Source of the DNA: Anaerolineaceae bacterium UBA700
Lineage (GTDB): Bacteria > Chloroflexota > Anaerolineae > Anaerolineales > Anaerolineaceae
Length of the DNA stretch: 6,803 nucleotides
Assembly: GCA_002298885.1 (NCBI GenBank)
Contig: DBMK01000072.1
Span: 1-6,803, forward strand
Direction: 5' to 3'
The notes under the pieces were generated by a model. The model was given only the letters and a program-made list of their open reading frames with translations. It searched no databases and was not told where the DNA came from. Below are positions 1 through 5,821 of the stretch, piece after piece. Numbering within the stretch: position 1 is the first letter of the stretch; each line of letters opens with the position of its first letter. Made by a program: the position numbers and the translations under genes.

Positions 1-112
1 TCTCACCAATCATATAATGGAGAAAACACACAAACTACGTGATATACGTCAATTGTAATTGGGGGCATTTCTGATTATATTAGTTATTATTACCACAATC
101 ACATAGCCGCCA

Positions 113-141
113 ACTCTACGCCGGTAATATCCTTGTGTCAA
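113..141 (-). promoter_or_regulatory. Candidate leftward sigma-70-type promoter
   Basis: Read on the minus strand, a perfect TTGACA (141 to 136) is followed after 17 bases by TAGAGT (118 to 113), which matches four of six positions of the -10 consensus. It overlaps the CTTG-TGT-CAAG palindrome at 132-142, which could act as an operator. It would drive transcription out of the left edge, implying a divergent gene outside the window; no minus-strand gene start is visible in 1-112. Matches of this quality arise by chance in AT-rich DNA. Confidence 0.25.
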
Positions 142-168
142 GCGTCTCCTGTTTTTCAAACTGTCGCG

Positions 169-197
169 TTGAAAAAAGGATGTCAGATGCCCGTAAT
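169..197 (+). promoter_or_regulatory. Candidate rightward promoter for the operon leader
   Basis: TTGAAA at 169-174 (five of six matches to the -35 consensus) is followed after 17 bases by CGTAAT at 192-197 (four of six matches to -10). The -10 overlaps the second copy of the GTAATATCC direct repeat. Transcription would start near 204, giving a leader that contains the entire hairpin at 223-287. It is the best-placed candidate I can see between the left half of the leader and the hairpin, but the match is weak; TATAAT at 13-18 is an alternative. Confidence 0.2.
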
Positions 198-222
198 ATC
201 CAAGGAAGCCGCGCCGCAATTC

Positions 223-294
223 AGATGAGTGTGGTTATTGTCTCAAAATCGCAGCTTGCGTTTTTGAACCAATAACTGCACTCATTTCTTTTTT
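223..294 (+). terminator. Long leader hairpin plus T-tract (terminator or attenuator)
   Basis: Bases 223-253 pair with 257-287 around a three-base loop (254-256) with no bulges. The outer arm is ATGAGTG (225-231) with CACTCAT (279-285), then two G-T wobbles, then GTTATTG (234-240) with CAATAAC (270-276). A 2x2 mismatch follows, then TCAAAA (243-248) with TTTTGA (262-267), one T-T mismatch, and CGCA with TGCG. The run TTTCTTTTTT from 285 to 294 follows directly, which gives an intrinsic-terminator shape for plus-strand transcripts; the other orientation lacks a T-run. No gene ends nearby upstream, and only 18 bases separate it from the next ORF. It is therefore more likely an attenuator, a small-RNA terminator or a 5' stabilising structure than an ordinary gene-end terminator. 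Confidence 0.6.
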
Positions 295-312
295 GAAGCA
301 CGAGGAGCATAT

Positions 313-435
313 ATGCGGGAGCTGATCACCAAGTCAGTGCAGAAAGTGGCCGGGGTGCACAAGCTGGATTTCGGCTGCGTAGGTTTATCCCTGGGAGGAG
401 GCGGATATGTGCAAAGTGAAAGAAATACTGCGTAA
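313..435 (+). CDS. Possible 40-residue leader or small protein
   Basis: An ATG at 313 is preceded by GAGGAG (302-307) at good spacing, and the frame runs 40 codons to TAA at 433-435. The product begins MRELITKSVQKVAGVHKL. The first ~22 codons end mostly in G or C, as in the genes downstream, whereas the tail is constrained by the ribosome-binding site and start of the CBS gene, which it overlaps by 29 bases in another frame. I do not recognise the peptide; it has no metal-binding motif, signal peptide or membrane segment. It may be a true small protein, a leader peptide coupling translation to the CBS gene or reporting on the hairpin just upstream, or a remnant of a decayed gene. The overlap of its stop with the next start fits translational coupling. 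Confidence 0.4.
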   Translation: MRELITKSVQKVAGVHKLDFGCVGLSLGGGGYVQSERNTA

Positions 436-844
436 AAAAGGGGACGAAGTCTATTCCGTGGAGCCCGATGCACCCATCCAGGATGCGCTGCGTTTGATGG
501 CGAAGGAAAACATCGGTGTGGTCCTGGTGATCGAAAATTCCAAGATCGTGGGCATCTTCTCGGAGCGCGACTGCGTGTCGGAGCTAGCTGGCGATGAGAA
601 TTTTTCGCTGAAGGTGCCCGTAAGGCAGGTGATGACCAGTCCAGTGTATTATGTCACCCCCGAGCAGACGATTGAAGAGTGCATGGCGGTCATGACCGCC
701 AAGTGCATCCGGCATTTGCCGGTGCTCGATGAGGATGACCTGGTGGGGGTCATCTCGATCGGGGACGTGGTGCGCAACATCGTGAGCGAGCGCGACGCAG
801 ATATCAAAAACCTGGAAAATTACTTGCGGGTAAATTTGATCTAA
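407..844 (+). CDS. Two-CBS-domain protein, probable nucleotide-sensing regulator of the Hdr complex
   Basis: The 145-residue soluble protein consists almost wholly of a CBS pair (Bateman module). CBS1 covers about residues 7-62 and ends in GIFSERD (49-55). CBS2 covers about 73-130 and ends in GVISIGD (114-120); both show the usual G-[IV]-[FI]-S-x-x-D pattern. VRQVMT (72-77) is the typical lead-in to the second domain. CBS pairs commonly bind AMP, ATP, NAD(H) or S-adenosylmethionine and control partner enzymes; the ligand here cannot be told. There is no DNA-binding or catalytic domain. The start is supported by GGGAGGAGG at 393-401, and an in-frame stop at 380-382 leaves no other likely start. 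It is 13 bases from hdrC1, so I infer that it senses energy or redox charge and modulates the Hdr enzyme. The family call is sure; the role is inference. Confidence 0.9.
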   Translation: MCKVKEILRKKGDEVYSVEPDAPIQDALRLMAKENIGVVLVIENSKIVGIFSERDCVSELAGDENFSLKVPVRQVMTSPVYYVTPEQTIEECMAVMTAKCIRHLPVLDEDDLVGVISIGDVVRNIVSERDADIKNLENYLRVNLI

Positions 845-857
845 GCTGGGGAGGCGG

Positions 858-1262
858 ATGAGGACAAAAATTTCGATTGCAACGGTACGGGGAGAGTTTG
901 GGCGGCAGATCGAAGCGATCAGCAGCCAGACGCTGTTGGCCTGCAACCAATGCGGCAAATGCAGCGCCGGCTGCCCGATCGCGTCCAGCATGGATATCCT
1001 TCCCAACCAGGTGATCCGCCTGGCGCAACTGGGAATCGAAGACGTGCTGGACTGCCAGATGATCTGGGCCTGCGCGGCGTGTATGAACTGCGTTGCGCAC
1101 TGCCCGAAAGGGATCGACCTGCCGCGCATTATGGAAGCGCTGCGCCTGGTTGCCATGCAGAAGAAAGGCGACCGGCTGGCGGTCGATCAAGTACCCCTTG
1201 AAGCCCTGGGAGAAGTTCCTCAGCTCGCCATCATCGGCGGTTTCCGTAAATATACAACCTAG
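858..1262 (+). CDS. hdrC: HdrC-like iron-sulfur subunit (short form, HdrC1)
   Basis: This 134-residue protein is an electron-transfer subunit with two ferredoxin-type [4Fe-4S] motifs: C29-x2-C32-x2-C35-x3-C39-P and C72-x2-C75-x2-C78-x3-C82-P. The segment between them (VIRLAQLGIEDVL) and the W-x-C-x2-C pattern are typical of HdrC, which passes electrons from HdrA clusters to HdrB. After the second motif only about 50 residues remain, so the C-terminal helical region seen in full-length HdrC, and in the second HdrC of this operon (184 residues), is largely absent. GGGGAGG at 848-854 supports the ATG. It lies 14 bases before hdrB1, with which it presumably forms a CB arm. No membrane segment is present, so the complex is cytoplasmic. 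HdrD or GlpC-type proteins have similar motifs, but the adjacent separate HdrB gene fixes the call. Confidence 0.92.
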   Translation: MRTKISIATVRGEFGRQIEAISSQTLLACNQCGKCSAGCPIASSMDILPNQVIRLAQLGIEDVLDCQMIWACAACMNCVAHCPKGIDLPRIMEALRLVAMQKKGDRLAVDQVPLEALGEVPQLAIIGGFRKYTT

Positions 1263-1276
1263 AGAGGACCTCAGGC

Positions 1277-2143
1277 ATGAGCATTGCTTACTTCCCCGGA
1301 TGCACCTTATCCACGAATGCGAAGGGATACGATCACTCAGGCCGAGAAGTAGCACAAGCCCTGGGACTCTCCCTCGAAGAGCTCCAGAACTGGCAGTGCT
1401 GCGGCGCAACCTTTCCGCTGGCGACGGATAACAGCATGGCGTTAATTGCGCCGACGCGTATCCTGACCCAGGCCCAAAAAGCCGGCGGGCAGGTGACCGC
1501 GCTGTGCGCCATCTGCTTCCACGTGCTGCGGCGCACGCAATATTTCCTGGAACAGCGGCCTGAAATGTTGGAGCGCATCAACTGGTTCACCGAAGAGCCC
1601 TACGAGGGTAAGGTAAAGGTGAGCCATTTTCTGGAGATCCTGCGCGACCAGGTCACCTGGAATGGATTGAAGGAACAGGTAAAACGGCCGTTGAAGGGAC
1701 TAAAGGTGGCCCCGTATTACGGGTGCCTGCTGCTGCGCCCCAAGGAGGAGATCGGGCTGGACGATGCGGACAACCCGCGCATCCTGCACGACCTCCTGAA
1801 CGCCCTGGGATGCGAGGTGGTGGACTTCCCCTACCAGGACGAGTGCTGCGGCTCGTACCTGCTGGTCTCCAAGCCCGAGCTGCCCCAAAAGCTGGCCGAT
1901 TCGATCCTGACCTCGGCGCGCAAGCACGGGGCGCAGGCCATCGCCACAGCCTGCCCGCTGTGCCAGTTCAACCTGGACCACCCGCAACGCAAGGGCGGGC
2001 CGGTGCGGCTGGCGCAAGGCGGGCTGCCGGTGGTGTATTTCACCGAATTGATGGCGGTGGCCCTGGGCCTGGAGGAGCCAGCCTGGGGGATGGAAAGCCA
2101 TTACATCGATCCCCGCCCGCTTTTTGCGGAAGGTGAGGCTTAG
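1277..2143 (+). CDS. hdrB: HdrB-like catalytic subunit with two CCG domains (HdrB1)
   Basis: The 288-residue protein has two complete cysteine-rich (CCG) domains. Domain 1 has C9, C41-C42-G43 and C77-x2-C80; domain 2 has C150, C190-C191-G192 and C226-x2-C229. In methanogen HdrB these motifs hold two noncubane [4Fe-4S] clusters that split the CoM-S-S-CoB heterodisulfide. All ten cysteines are present here, so an active disulfide- or thiol-type redox centre is plausible. The true substrate is unknown, because bacteria of this kind normally lack CoM and CoB. The start FPGCTL near the N terminus is typical of the family. A ribosome-binding site AGAGAGGA (1261-1268) precedes the ATG. It ends four bases before hdrA1. 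The family call is firm, the substrate unassigned. Confidence 0.93.
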   Translation: MSIAYFPGCTLSTNAKGYDHSGREVAQALGLSLEELQNWQCCGATFPLATDNSMALIAPTRILTQAQKAGGQVTALCAICFHVLRRTQYFLEQRPEMLERINWFTEEPYEGKVKVSHFLEILRDQVTWNGLKEQVKRPLKGLKVAPYYGCLLLRPKEEIGLDDADNPRILHDLLNALGCEVVDFPYQDECCGSYLLVSKPELPQKLADSILTSARKHGAQAIATACPLCQFNLDHPQRKGGPVRLAQGGLPVVYFTELMAVALGLEEPAWGMESHYIDPRPLFAEGEA

Positions 2144-2147
2144 GCCC

Positions 2148-3536
2148 ATGACCGAGCGAGCACTGGTCATCGGCGCCGGGATTGCAGGCATACAGGCCGC
2201 GCTGGACATTGCCAACAGCGGCTTCGAGGTGGTGCTGGTGGAGAAAGAACCCTCCATCGGCGGGCACATGGCCCAGCTTTCGGAAACCTTCCCCACCCTG
2301 GACTGCTCGCAGTGCATCCTGACCCCGCGCACGGTGGAAGTGGGGCACCACGAGAACATCGTGCTGTACACCTACAGCGAAGTGGAGAGCATCGAGCGGG
2401 AGGTCGCCTCGGGCGATTTCAAGGTACGCATCCGGCGCAAAGCGGCCTACGTCGATTGGGATGCATGCACCGGGTGCGGCGAATGCCAGGAAAAATGCCC
2501 GTTCAAGACTGAGTCGACGTTCGAACGCGGCATGGGGCCGCGCAAGGTGATCTACACCCTCTCGCCCCAGGCAGTGCCGAACAAGCCGGTGATCGACGCG
2601 GCGCACTGCGTTTATTTGCAGAGCAAATGGGATATTGAGGCCGGGCGGGCGCCGGCGGTCAATTCCAAGGGGCAGCCGGCCAAACCCAAATGCGGGGCGT
2701 GCGCCCGATTCTGCCCGACCGGGGCGATCAATTTCGAGCAGGAGGACCGCATCGTCGAAGAGACGGTGGGGGCTGTATTGCTGGCAACCGGGTACGACCT
2801 GTATCCGGCGGCGGCCCTGCCCGAATACGGCGGCGGAAAGATCCCGGACGTGATCGACGGGCTGGCCTTCGAGCGCCTGCTGGCGGCCAGCGGCCCGACG
2901 GCGGGAAAAGTGCTGCGTCCTTCGGATGGCAAGACGCCGCGCGAGGTGGTCTTCGTGCAGTGCAGCGGATCGCGCGACCCGGAACGGGGCGTGCCTTACT
3001 GCTCCAAGATTTGCTGCATGTACACTGCCAAGCAGGCCATCCTGTACAAGCACCGCGTCCACGACGGCCAGGCCTACGTCTTTTACATCGACGTGCGCGC
3101 CGGCGGGAAGGGTTACGAGGAATTTCTAAACCGGGCCCAGGTGGAGGATGGAGTGGTTTACCTGCGCGGTAAGGTGAGCAAACTGTTCCGCGAGGACGGC
3201 AAAATCATCGTAAAAGGAGCGGACACGCTCAGCAGCCGCACCGTGGAAATCGAGGCTGACCTGGTGGTGCTGGCGACGGCAGTGGTGCCGCGCATTGGCA
3301 GCCGCGCCCTGGCAGAATCGCTCGGAATTAAGGTCGACGAGCAGGGCTTCCTTACAGCCTGCGATGAAGAAATGGATCCCATGTCGAGCGGCGTGCCGGG
3401 GGTGTTCCTGGCCGGGGCGGCGCTGGGATCTAAGGACATTCCCGAGACGGTGGCCCAGGCCAGCGGGGCGGCGGCCAAGGTGCTGGCGATGTTCCAACAG
3501 CAGAAAGCAAAGAACAAAGTGAACGCCTATGAGTAG
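2148..3536 (+). CDS. hdrA: HdrA-like flavoprotein with inserted ferredoxin module, lacking N- and C-terminal domains (HdrA1)
   Basis: The 462-residue protein begins directly with an FAD-binding Rossmann motif (VIGAGIAG, residues 7-14). DCSQCIL (52-58) follows, a conserved HdrA stretch. An inserted ferredoxin-like module at about 104-199 has C107-x2-C110-x2-C113-x3-C117-P and C154 with C182-x2-C185-x3-C189-P, enough for two [4Fe-4S] clusters. The thioredoxin-reductase-like part resumes with ATGY (213-216) and carries C272, C285, C289-C290, the C-x12-C-x3-CC motif that binds a cluster near FAD in methanogen HdrA. FLAGAALGSKDIPETVAQA (420-438) is the FAD-domain end motif. The N-terminal cysteine domain and C-terminal ferredoxin of full HdrA (about 650 residues in methanogens) are absent; both occur in the next gene. 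ATG 2148 is preferred over TTG 2124 because AGGTGAGG (2131-2138) precedes it and the longer form would overlap hdrB1. It overlaps hdrA2 by 8 bases. Confidence 0.93.
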   Translation: MTERALVIGAGIAGIQAALDIANSGFEVVLVEKEPSIGGHMAQLSETFPTLDCSQCILTPRTVEVGHHENIVLYTYSEVESIEREVASGDFKVRIRRKAAYVDWDACTGCGECQEKCPFKTESTFERGMGPRKVIYTLSPQAVPNKPVIDAAHCVYLQSKWDIEAGRAPAVNSKGQPAKPKCGACARFCPTGAINFEQEDRIVEETVGAVLLATGYDLYPAAALPEYGGGKIPDVIDGLAFERLLAASGPTAGKVLRPSDGKTPREVVFVQCSGSRDPERGVPYCSKICCMYTAKQAILYKHRVHDGQAYVFYIDVRAGGKGYEEFLNRAQVEDGVVYLRGKVSKLFREDGKIIVKGADTLSSRTVEIEADLVVLATAVVPRIGSRALAESLGIKVDEQGFLTACDEEMDPMSSGVPGVFLAGAALGSKDIPETVAQASGAAAKVLAMFQQQKAKNKVNAYE

Positions 3537-5265
3537 AATCGGGGTCTTTATCTGTCACTGCGGGATCAACATCGCCGGGACGGTGGACGTGGCGGCAGTG
3601 GTGGAGCAGGCGCGCAAACACCCAGACGTGGTGTTCGCCGCAGATTACAAATATATGTGCTCCGATCCAGGCCAGGAGTTGATCCGCAAGACGATTGCCG
3701 AACAGCAGCTCGACGGCGTGGTGGTGGCGGCCTGCTCGCCGGCAATGCACGAGACCACCTTCCGGCGGGCGGTGGCGGCGGCTGGCGTAAACTCCTTCCG
3801 CTGCGAGTGCGCCAACATCCGCGAGCAGGTCTCGTGGGTGCACCAGGAGCACAAAGCCGAAGCCACGCTCAAGGCGGTGGCCATCACGCGCTCCATCGTC
3901 GAAAAAGTGGCCCGCAACGAGACCCTGGAGCCGATTACAGCGGCGGTGACCCAGCGGGCGCTGGTGATCGGCGGCGGGATCGCCGGGATGCAGGCCGCGC
4001 TAGACGTGGCCAACGCCGGCTTCCCGGTGGTGCTGGTGGAACGCCAGGCCAGGCTGGGCGGCAAGATGGCTCAGCTCTCAGGCACGTTCCTCAACTTCAA
4101 AGCTGCCCCGGACCTGCTGCAGAAGATGGTCCGCCAGGTGGAAACACACCCTAATATCCAGGTTTTAACCGGGGCCGAGGTGGAGAGCGTCGACGGCTAC
4201 GTGGGCAATTTCAAGGCGAAAGTCTGCCTTAAGCAGCCCGCCTCGGGCGTCGGCGAAGAAGCCGCAGCCTCTGCGCCGGTTGAATTCAATTTCGATATTG
4301 GCGCCATCATCGTGGCTACCGGCTGGGAGCGTTACCCGCAGTCCAAGCTGCCGGAGTACGGAGGCGGGGAAATTCCGGACGTGATCGACGGGCTGGCCTT
4401 CGAGCAGATGCTGGCGCCGGGCGGCGAAGTCAGGCGGCCCTCGGACGGCAAGGTGCCCAACGAGGTGGTCTTCGTGCAGTGCGCCGGGTCGCGCGACCCC
4501 GAACGCGGCGTCCCTTACTGCTCGAAGGTGTGCTGCATGTACGTGGCCAAGCAAGCCATGCTGTATAAAGAGCGCGTGCCGGGCGGCCAGCCTTACGTCT
4601 TTTACATCGATATCCGCTCGGCGGGAAAGGGCTACGACGAGTACGTGCAGCGGGCCATGACCGAAAGCCGCGTGCTGTACCTTCGGGGAAAAGTGAGCAA
4701 GATCTTCAGCGAGGGCGACAAGGTGGTCGTGTGGGGCGCAGACACGCTCAGCGGCCGGTCGCTGGAAATTGCAGCGGACCTGGTGGTGCTGGCAACGCCG
4801 ATGGCTCCCGGTGACGGCGCAGTCGACCTGGGGCAGAGGCTGCATGCCAGCACGGATGCCAACGGGTTCTTCACCGAGGCGCACGTCAAGCTGCGCCCGG
4901 TGGAAACGCTGACCGCCGGCATCTTCCTGGCGGGGGCGGCGCAGGGGCCCAAGGACATCCCCGAGACGGTGGCCCAGGCCAGCGCGGCCGCAGCCAAGAC
5001 GCTGCAGCTTTTCAGCCACGAAAAAATGACCATTTCGCCGCTGGTAGCCACGGTGGATGCCGCCCTGTGTGCAGGCTGCGGGGCATGCGTGCTGGCCTGC
5101 CCGTACGGGGCACGCGCCATCCATCCCCTGTGGAATATTGCCACGGTCAATGCCTCGCTGTGCCAGAGCTGCGGGGCGTGCGTGGTGGCCTGCCCGAACA
5201 AGGCCTCGCAGGTGCACAACTGGCGCCCAGACCAGATCCTGGCGATGCTGGACGAGGTGCTCTAA
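3529..5265 (+). CDS. hdrA: HdrA-like flavoprotein with N-terminal cysteine domain and C-terminal 2x[4Fe-4S] ferredoxin, lacking the insert (HdrA2)
   Basis: The 578-residue protein has an N-terminal domain (about 1-135) with C9-H-C11-G, C44, C69-S-P-x2-H, C92 and C94, followed by NIREQVSWVH; this is the HdrA N-terminal cluster domain. The FAD motif GGGIAG is at 148-153. The DCxxCIL stretch and inserted ferredoxin of HdrA1 are missing: a short linker (about 230-256) leads straight to ATGW. C318, C331, C335-C336 keep the near-FAD cluster motif, and FLAGAAQGPKDIPETVAQA is at 467-485. The C-terminal ferredoxin has C514-x2-C517-x2-C520-x3-C524-P and C545-x2-C548-x2-C551-x3-C555-P; in the family it links to an electron-input subunit such as MvhD. 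No strong ribosome-binding site precedes ATG 3529, so translation probably depends on coupling through the 8-base overlap with hdrA1. The FAD domain closely resembles HdrA1, consistent with duplication and then complementary domain loss. Confidence 0.94.
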   Translation: MSRIGVFICHCGINIAGTVDVAAVVEQARKHPDVVFAADYKYMCSDPGQELIRKTIAEQQLDGVVVAACSPAMHETTFRRAVAAAGVNSFRCECANIREQVSWVHQEHKAEATLKAVAITRSIVEKVARNETLEPITAAVTQRALVIGGGIAGMQAALDVANAGFPVVLVERQARLGGKMAQLSGTFLNFKAAPDLLQKMVRQVETHPNIQVLTGAEVESVDGYVGNFKAKVCLKQPASGVGEEAAASAPVEFNFDIGAIIVATGWERYPQSKLPEYGGGEIPDVIDGLAFEQMLAPGGEVRRPSDGKVPNEVVFVQCAGSRDPERGVPYCSKVCCMYVAKQAMLYKERVPGGQPYVFYIDIRSAGKGYDEYVQRAMTESRVLYLRGKVSKIFSEGDKVVVWGADTLSGRSLEIAADLVVLATPMAPGDGAVDLGQRLHASTDANGFFTEAHVKLRPVETLTAGIFLAGAAQGPKDIPETVAQASAAAAKTLQLFSHEKMTISPLVATVDAALCAGCGACVLACPYGARAIHPLWNIATVNASLCQSCGACVVACPNKASQVHNWRPDQILAMLDEVL

Positions 5266-5266
5266 T

Positions 5267-5821
5267 ATGCCGGATTTCAATTTTATCGACCAGGTGAACG
5301 AGTTGAGCGAGCAGGCTATCGAGCTGTGCTACCACTGCCATAAATGCACGGCGGGCTGCCCGGTGGTAGACCAGATGACATACGGTCCGGACCGCATCTT
5401 GCGCATGGTGCAGCTTGGAGAAAAGGACAGGCTGCTGCAGAGCGAGGACATCTGGGTGTGCGTGGGCTGCGAAACCTGCGGGGCGCGCTGCCCGAACGAG
5501 ATCGACGCCGCAAGGGTGCTGGGGGCGCTGCGCGAGATCGCGTTCGCCGAAGGCGCAGCCGTGGCCGAGCCGAATGCGGTGAAATTCCACCGCCTGTTCC
5601 TGGGCCTGGTGCAGCGCACCGGACGCATGCACGAAATTTCGCTGCTGGCGCTGCACAAACTGTGGACGATGAACCTGTTTGCAGACCTGCCCGCTGGTGC
5701 AAAGCTGTTCACGATGGGCAAGGTGCCCTTAAAACCCTCGCTGGTCAAAGGACAGGACGAAATCAAACGCATCTATGCAGCTACAAATCCCAAGAAGAAG
5801 GGGGCGCAACATGGCGATTAA
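5267..5821 (+). CDS. hdrC: HdrC-like iron-sulfur subunit (full-length form, HdrC2)
   Basis: The 184-residue protein has the two HdrC [4Fe-4S] motifs, C21-x2-C24-x2-C27-x3-C31-P and C65-x2-C68-x2-C71-x3-C75-P. It then keeps the C-terminal region typical of full-length HdrC, including VKFHRLFLGLVQRTGRMHE (105-123) and a lysine-rich tail. It would carry electrons from the HdrA pair to HdrB2. ATG 5267 lies one base after the hdrA2 stop with GAGGTG (5254-5259) in front; the frame is open further upstream, to 5057, only as a shadow inside hdrA2. It overlaps hdrB2 by 11 bases. The long C-terminal part distinguishes it from HdrC1, so the two are not simple copies and may occupy different positions in the complex. 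Confidence 0.94.
   Translation: MPDFNFIDQVNELSEQAIELCYHCHKCTAGCPVVDQMTYGPDRILRMVQLGEKDRLLQSEDIWVCVGCETCGARCPNEIDAARVLGALREIAFAEGAAVAEPNAVKFHRLFLGLVQRTGRMHEISLLALHKLWTMNLFADLPAGAKLFTMGKVPLKPSLVKGQDEIKRIYAATNPKKKGAQHGD

Larger units (their letters stand above)
1..312. other. AT-rich non-coding leader region upstream of the hdr operon
   Basis: No convincing gene lies here; only very short open frames without ribosome-binding sites are present. Composition is clearly more AT-rich than the operon. Contents worth noting are a perfect TATAAT hexamer at 13-18 (its -35 partner would be outside the window), an inverted repeat CAATT-GT-AATTG at 50-61, a CTTG-TGT-CAAG palindrome at 132-142, a 9-base direct repeat GTAATATCC at 124-132 and 193-201, and the long hairpin at 223-287 annotated separately. 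The region probably contains the operon promoter and its control sites, but none can be assigned with certainty by eye. Confidence 0.7.

Noticed and set aside
13..18. Perfect TATAAT as the operon promoter
   Set aside because: The -35 position lies outside the window and the hexamer sits in AT-rich DNA, so it cannot be judged; kept only as a note in the leader entry.
2124..2147. Upstream TTG start for hdrA1
   Set aside because: It would add eight residues not typical of the family before the FAD motif and overlap hdrB1; ATG 2148 has a proper ribosome-binding site.
2040..3062. Long minus-strand open frame (340 codons) opposite hdrB1/hdrA1
   Set aside because: It is a mirror of the GC-rich third-position bias of the plus-strand gene, encodes no recognisable domain, and lies across clear HdrA motifs.
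5057..5266. Upstream extension of hdrC2 to 5057
   Set aside because: The added 70 residues are a frame-shifted reading of the hdrA2 ferredoxin codons; ATG 5267 matches the HdrC N terminus.
4165..5280. Long minus-strand open frame (371 codons) opposite hdrA2
   Set aside because: Same cause: composition shadow of hdrA2, with Arg/His/Ala-rich low-information translation and no family match.
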